From the NCBI RefSeq assembly GCF_963583255.1, contig NC_084803.1:3274121-3338120 (forward strand): 64,000 bases of DNA, written 5' to 3'. Below are positions 57,867-64,000 of the stretch, piece by piece. The notes under the pieces are model-generated. The model saw nothing but the letters and a program-made list of their open reading frames with translations, was not told the origin of the DNA and made no database searches. The stretch comes from Pyrus communis (taxonomy: Eukaryota; Streptophyta; Magnoliopsida; Rosales; Rosaceae). A program made the translations under genes and the position numbers. How positions within the stretch are numbered: the first letter of the stretch is position 1; each line of letters starts with the position of its first letter.

Positions 57867-59275
57867 ATAAGGTTTTGCATTGGTTTTGGTAAATTGGCTT
57901 TGAAATTTCAAAGCCGTATTTATTTTCTTGTAGGTTTAGGGGCGATTCTTTAGCATGGTTTACTTGGAACTGGGGTATTCCCGTTTCAGGTGTGGAAAAA
58001 ACGACTTGAAAGTTTTTGGTCGAAAGTTTTGTTGCGTGTTTTTTGTAATTTTAGTATGTAAGACGGTTTTGCAGCATTAAACTGTTTTGTCTGGTTCTTG
58101 AGATGGAATATTCCGTTGGAGTCATAGAAACTTCTCGACAGATTGATGCAGTTTTGACTTTTGAGATTTGTTTGTTTGTGTTGTGAAGGGTGAATAGGAA
58201 AGCTGTAACGTAACAGAGACCTTGCCCGACAATGACGAGAGATCTTTATCTACAACCGGATATATCTCCTCGTGCATTTACAACAACGAAAATACAGACA
58301 TTGCTCAAGCAAAATGACCCAAACGCAAAGGGGTTGAACTCGTCAACATAATTAAAGACAAAAGAAGAATAAGGTTCTTTGTTTTTTGGTTGAACTCATT
58401 GTGAAAAAGAAAACTTGGGGATGGATGTGAATTAAAAGGAGGAAAAGAATAAAAGGGAAAAAGTTTTGATGAGGTTCCCTCGTAACAAATAATTGTTGAC
58501 AACTCTTACAACAAATAATGTGGCTATTTGTATAAATGTTTTTAGTGACCACTTTGATGATCATCTTCCGAGGTGAACTGGGGCCTTGCACTAACAAAAT
58601 GGTTTGCTTCAAACTCATATTACATGAAATATGTGAAAATGGAAAATGGGAATTGAAAGTTTAGTGTCTTAAATACTGTATGTTTACGGATAAATGATGA
58701 GTATGATAAGTATTCTAATTTATCCGTATATTACAAAAACATGAAATTTTAAATAAAATATGGGCTGTACATTCAAATGTGTAACCGATTATTTGAAGAA
58801 TCAGGAATGAAATCAACTAAAGAAGGCAACTTGACCCCATACCTATTTCTTCCTTCTCTTGCGCATCAATTATTTTATGATTTCATCCATTCTATTATTG
58901 TGTGTTTAGCGTTCCTCAAAATTCTGTTTTTGATTAAAAATTAACAACTATTCTATTTGTGTATATTTCCTTGGAAATTACTTCATGTTGAAACATATTC
59001 AAATTTGAAATAATTTTTGGATTCATAAAAAGTGGTGCTTTACACACATACTCATTTTTACTTTTTACATATTTCTGTTAATTTTATTATTTTCAATTCA
59101 TTCAGTCCAACGAGCACAATATATAAATTCATTCGATCAGACGATCACAAATAAGAACAAAATTAGTTTCTTCATAGCATAAAATTGAGTTGTAAGGCAC
59201 ATTTCAAAAAATAAGCCTTTATTCTTTTATGCATAAAATTCATCTTTTTCTTGGTCAACGGATAAAAAATAGAGA
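57867..59275. other. intergenic, no gene seen
   Basis: Begins as the 3' flank of the eIF4A pseudogene and becomes AT-rich. Short frames on both strands lack family features. Confidence 0.55.
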
Positions 59276-59279
59276 GTCT

Positions 59280-59570
59280 TGATGAAACATTTCGGGTACT
59301 ATTTATTTTTAACGTTAAATACATTTTTTACTCTAATAATTTTTTATCTTTTTATTAAAAATGAGTTTTAACGAAAAACTCACAGTACTGTTCATTTTAA
59401 CGAAAAACCATATTTTTACACTAAAAAGTCAATCATGATACTATTTACTTTCCCCTTTATTTTATCTTTATCATTAAAATTCAAAATAATTAGTTTTTCT
59501 TTATTAAAATTCAAAATTTTCAAATTTTTTTCATTATTTTTTCTTAAAAATAATATTAACAAACATTGTC
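59280..59570. mobile_element. MITE or composite of MITEs (AACGAAAAACCA family)
   Basis: Contains AACGAAAAACCATATTTTTA and CACTAAAAAGTCAATCATGA, matching the element at 41,580 in reverse. It ends about 200 bp before the DUF3511 start codon. Boundaries are uncertain. Confidence 0.5.
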
Positions 59571-59765
59571 GTGGACAGACAACATGATTCCCCGCGAAAC
59601 ACGCCATCTATAATTACTCATAAGGTCAGCTTTTACCCAATAAAAAAGTTTGAAAAAAATGAAATCCAAACAAAACATCTCTCTGTAGTCTTTTCCTCTT
59701 ACTTTTCTTCTTCCTCTGCCACAAATCCAAACCCATCAAACGGTTGGAAAGCTCTATCTGCCACC

Positions 59766-60155
59766 ATGGAAGAAGACTACAGCAGATCAAGGTCTTCGTA
59801 CGGCGGCGGCGGAGGGAATAATATGCAGGTGGGAAACTACTATGGACGCCCAACGAGGCCGCCACCCACCACTTCCTCCTATGAGCTGAGGAGCTACAGT
59901 ACTTCATATGCACAAACCCAGATGGCTAATCATAATTATAACTACAATAACAGGGAGATTAAACTGAAAAAAGGGAAAAGCATTTCTGGGTCGCCTTCCA
60001 GTTGGGGGATCCTGGCTGATCCGGAGTTGCAGAGGAAGAAGAGGGTTGCGAGCTACAAGATGTATTCTGTGGAGGGGAAGATGAAGGGCTCGTTCAGGAA
60101 AAGCTTCAGGTGGCTTAAAGATAAGTACACCCAAGTGCTTTATGGCTGGTGGTGA
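59766..60155 (+). CDS. DUF3511 family protein
   Basis: Single exon, 129 residues. ATG 59766 sits in a strong context (GCCACCATGG) and opens MEEDYSRSRSSYGGGGG. The N-terminal two thirds are Gly/Asn/Tyr-rich and probably disordered. The C-terminal domain holds the family block DPELQRKKRVASYKMYSVEG and then MKGSFRKSFRWLKDKYTQ, ending YGWW just before the stop. Plant DUF3511 proteins are small, basic and of unknown biochemical function, so none is assigned. The frame is intact and the length is normal for the family. Upstream frames from 59,571 are not conserved sequence. Confidence 0.92.
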   Translation: MEEDYSRSRSSYGGGGGNNMQVGNYYGRPTRPPPTTSSYELRSYSTSYAQTQMANHNYNYNNREIKLKKGKSISGSPSSWGILADPELQRKKRVASYKMYSVEGKMKGSFRKSFRWLKDKYTQVLYGWW

Positions 60156-61700
60156 TTAAAAGTGATTAATAAGTGCTTTTTGGTGGGTAATATTTAGCTT
60201 TTGTTCTATTTCTAAGTCTTGAATTGAGTTTATGGTTGTGATCATATAAAAAAAAAAAATCATGATTTGGGTTTGGTGCAAGTTAATATACTGAACTGAA
60301 TCGTAAATTGGATGGTCTTGTTTCTGGTTTTGAATCAATTTGTCACCTTTTATAAATATCCGTATTGTTCTCGTTAAAAGTTATACGCTTTGAGGTACGC
60401 TGAGCGTACTTTGTGGACTACTTGTTTGGAGATATTGATATTTCTCACCTTCAAATTGGTTCAGGAGTTTGATTCTCTGTTCTGGTGTGAGGTTTTATGT
60501 ACCGTGTAAATCTGGATGTTCTAATTTTTTTCCCTTACCTTTCATATTTAGCCTTTTTGTTGTGTGCTTTACTTTGCAACCTGCAATCTGATAGGTGCTA
60601 AAAAATCATTGTTCACTTTCTTGACCAGTGTCGAAAACGCTTTTTGATAGGCAAAAACGCTTTTGATTTTATTTGGCAGAAAACTTAGAAGTGCTTATGT
60701 CTCACATAATTTGTTAATAATCAAAAGTACTTTTAGTATTAGCACTTATTAGCAGAAGTGTTTTATAGAGAAGCAACTCCAAAGGGCTCTAAGTGTCATC
60801 CATGGCTGTTTCAGTGTTTCTAGAGAAAGACGTGACTGCCACATGAGTGTAATATGAATATGAGGTTATATCTCCGGTTGTATGCAAGATTCTCATCGAT
60901 ATCTATTGCGAATGATTTTTAGCCATTGAGTTGGTTGACTCCTTACAAGACCAAGTATTTTTGTGGTTGAGATGATTTTAGGAGCAAGACCAACCTATGA
61001 GGTTTTGGCCTTGGAATTTCTGACAACCCATGTGCATAATGCCATTGCAACTGTTTCCATGATCTCCATTTTCTCTGCAAAAGACTTGTAACCCGAGTAG
61101 TTAAGAATATCATTACACTCGAAATCTCGTGTTTGATTTCTCCTCGCCGGCTTGAATTGATGAAAAGATAAATCATCTCCCTCAATTATTTTCAGTGTTT
61201 CCTGTTTTTATCTTTTGGAAATGGCTAATACTCCTGCAATTGGAACAACTAGACCATCGGCTGGCATTTATGTACAATGATTCACAGTGTTGGAGCACCA
61301 TAGGTTGAAGAAGAAATAATCTAAACTCCGTGGTAGGGCTCCATGAAAATCTTTCAGAAGCGCAAATTTGTTTTGCGGGATTAGATACAGCTCCTCGATC
61401 CACAAAACAGGATCGGATCGATTGTGTGTGCCGGTCGATCAGCTGGTCTCTGATCACGCAGAATGGGATTCGACGCTTGAATGGCCGAATGCGCCTGTTT
61501 TGAACTTGGAACCAAGAGAATGTAATACTTTCACTTGAACAAATCTCAGAGACTCTGACCGTACTTTGCTCCTAATTTTCAATGCCACCCCAAGGAAAAG
61601 AAATTATACCATTCATTAGGAACTGTTTAATGAGGTTTTGGAATCAGTTGACTAAATTACTTTGCGTGGGATGCAAGTGCTTTTAGCTAAATACTAATAG
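60156..61700. other. 3' flank and intergenic DNA
   Basis: No gene supported. About 60,605-60,790 has inverted AAAACGCTTTT/AAAGTACTTTT words like a worn MITE, without clear ends. Confidence 0.45.
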
Positions 61701-61717
61701 GACAGCATAGCATCTCC

Positions 61718-62473
61718 TTGCTAAGTCAGGGTACTCAAAATTCCCAGTCAAATTGTCTTTGTCTCAGTCATTTGCAGTGCCTGAATATCTCAACATCCGG
61801 AAAAGCCAACACTACGGCACAACGGGAAGCGAAGTCTACACAAATAGCGCCGGTACTTGAAAGCGAAGGAGAGGCAATTTTTTGTATGAAAAATCGGAAT
61901 CAGGACTCAAAAGAGTTAAAAGCCAGAATTAAAGAGGCTCAGAAGCTGAAGGAAGAGATTAGTCGAGATACAACTGAGCTGAATATAGCTTTAACGAAAA
62001 AGACTCTATGTGTGCAGTCTGCATGAAGTTATTTGACTGCATTTCCTAATTCAATCATCAAATACGATCACGAATTAAGTATGTGATATTTTATTGAAAT
62101 TTATGTATTAACAGTGTGATAGGAATCGGTTGAAAGAACCAAATAACCATGAATGGAGACTCGAATTCAGTTTGGCCATGGTGAGGGAGGAAATGAATAT
62201 ACTGCACTGTTTCTGCTTCGTTTTGCAAACAAAGTTCATCAAGGAAAACCAATGAAGCCCTTCTTGCCGCGAGAAGAGATCTCTAAACATGTAAGAGTTC
62301 TACTTATTAGGTGCCAGCGTCGGTATGTAAATGTTTCTTGATTATATAGCCTTTTGAGTTTGTTGGAAATGTGATCATGGATTCTGCAGAAAAAGAATTT
62401 CCGGATGGTACATGAAACAAACAGTTTGGCGGAGGAAAAGCAGCTTTTGAAAGAGATTGATGAGAGACCGTAG
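61718..62473 (+). pseudogene. degenerate coiled-coil gene remnant, family uncertain
   Basis: Three coding-like islands on the plus strand: about 61,718-62,026 (SKELKARIKEAQKLKEEISR, strongly helical), about 62,113-62,240 (CDRNRLKEPNNHEWRLEFSL then EEMNILH) and about 62,390-62,473 (MVHETNSLAEEKQLLKEID). The last resembles the HES-x-LAEEKQLLREI motif of plant proton-pump-interactor-like coiled-coil proteins, from memory. Stops separate the islands and no start or clean splice chain was found, so it looks like a broken fragment. Confidence 0.3.
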
Positions 62474-62739
62474 GAGGTTGTTGGTTCATTTCCACCTTTG
62501 GAAAAAATTGTTATCTTCCGCCTTATTTAGATGTAAGATTAAACAAGAAGTTTTAAGTTCTCTTAGAGTTACTCAACTATATGAAGCGTTCTTACTGGTA
62601 ATAACTTCGTAAATATTCAGCTGAGATAATGAATGTGTTCTTACCGGTAAGAAGTTGTGTAAATATTTAGCTCAGATATTGACCGTCTTCTTATATTCAA
62701 CTCAGATATTGAACGTCTTCTTACCGGTAAGAAGTTATG

Positions 62740-64000
62740 CAAATAAAAATTCATGTCATGACTTGTCTTGACACGCTAACTCTCGTATCGTGGTACACCA
62801 AAGCATCGTTTTTGGCATACAATGACATGTCATGGCATGCATTTTGCCAACATTGCGCACTTGGCGTGGCTTGCCTTGATACGGTAACTCTCGTATCAGG
62901 GCACGCCAAAACATCACTGTTGGCCACAACATGACAAGCATAGTGAATTGTTGTATGAATGCATGTCAAGACACGCCATGCATTCTCTCTATAAACCTTA
63001 ATGCTTTGCTTGGTTTCTCAGAAAATTTAAGAAATTGAAACTAAGAATTTGGAGAGGAGAGAAAGAGAGGCTTACATACGTGATCGGCGAGTGACGGAGC
63101 CCGTTTATTGGAGAGAACTCGGAGGAGAATTTCGAAAGCCAACAACGTCATTATTTCATGGCTTGTCTTGATACGGTAACTCTCACATCGTGGCATGCCA
63201 GAACAAGCTGACATTCGATCAACCGATTCTACTTCTGGAATGAAGCAGCTGAGTGTCAATCCTTGCAAACACCATCAAGTCTGAAAGATGTGCAAAAATA
63301 ATTTGTACAATTGTGGCACGCCAACATTTTGCCAACACTTTGCCACCTATTTTGAAATAACTTAGATGTCGACAATGCATGTTGTGTCAATTGAGACACT
63401 TTACCTACTATTTCAGAATATTTTAGATGTCAGCAATGCATGTCATGGCATCCTAATCCCATAATATTCCCATCACATGCCAAGTGCACAAAATGTCAGC
63501 AAAATGTATGCCATGACATGTCATCATATGCCAACAACAATGTTTTGGCGTGTCACAATGCAATGGTTAGTGTGTGAAAGTGTGAGAAAAATGCATGTCA
63601 TAACAAGTCTCGCGAGTTGTCGGCAAAATGCATGACATGACATGTCTTGACACGCTAACCATAACACTCGCATTGTGGCACGCCAACATTTTGCCAACAC
63701 TTTGCCTACTATTTCGGAGTAATTTAGATGTCGGCAATGCATGACATGGCATCCTAATCTCATAAATGCATGTCATGACATTCTCATCGCATGCCAAGCA
63801 CACAAAATGTCAGCAAAGTGTATGCCATGACATGTCATCGCATGCCAACATAGATATTTTGGTGTGCCACAATGCTAGAATTAGAGTGTCAAAGTGTTAG
63901 AAAAATGCTTGTCAAGCTTGTCTCAACACGCCAAAACATCGCTAACATTTGATCAACCGACTCTACTTCTGGATTGAAGCAGTTGAGTGCCAATCCTTGT
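62740..64000. repeat. palindrome-rich repeat array, continues past the window
   Basis: Recurring words on both strands: GACATGTC, GGCATGCC, CATGACATGTCAT, CAAGACACGCCA/TGTCTTGACACGC, TTTTGCCAACA. Larger blocks repeat in direct order: TTAGATGTC-GCAATGCATG at 63,363, 63,423 and 63,724 (the last two about 301 bp apart, with long matching flanks), and GATCAACCGA-TCTACTTCTGG at 63,217 and 63,952. Frames here are palindrome artefacts. Confidence 0.65.

Noticed and set aside
62737..62969. Overlapping frames on both strands
   Set aside because: They mirror one another because of the palindromic repeats, without coding signature.

Overview
The window is nuclear DNA of a flowering plant: intron-rich genes with GT/AG junctions, AT-rich intergenic DNA, and dense LTR, TRIM, hAT, MITE, SINE and LINE insertions. 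The Cassandra LTR, the RTE-type LINE and the SINE family resemble those common in Rosaceae, so I infer a Rosaceae (perhaps apple/pear-type) genome. This is inference from repeat style, not a database match.

Layout. (1) 1-15,010 is gene-rich: a 10-exon cyclophilin CYP57/CWC27-type gene on the minus strand; a USP-coiled-coil-kinase gene (RLCK-IX type, no U-box); a short proline-rich, probably GPI-anchored wall protein; and COG8, a Golgi tethering-complex subunit. (2) 15,776-48,439 is a direct tandem segmental duplication. Each unit starts with a decayed copy of a TRM140/METTL2-6-like tRNA m3C methyltransferase and continues into a long non-coding segment that carries a MIR156 hairpin on the minus strand with its own TATA box. 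Unit 1 is about 12.1 kb and unit 2 about 20.6 kb. The difference is a retroelement-rich insertion (30.4 to about 38.3 kb, with five tandem 552-bp repeats and a palindromic Cassandra element) plus many later MITE, TRIM, SINE and LINE insertions. (3) 49,900-57,866 holds a hAT MITE and an eIF4A pseudogene that is split by a very young Copia element (253-bp LTRs with one mismatch, perfect 5-bp TSD). (4) 57,867-64,000 holds an intact DUF3511 gene, a degenerate coiled-coil remnant, and a palindrome-rich repeat array that runs off the right edge.

The most notable content is the pair of MIR156 loci. Both are structurally intact while the methyltransferase genes beside them carry independent, non-shared lesions. 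The two MIR156 copies have different insertions on both sides of the hairpin and differ by one base pair at the loop-proximal end of the miRNA duplex. The protein-coding genes are housekeeping or signalling genes without an evident shared pathway. Exon coordinates were read by hand from splice consensus and protein-family fit.
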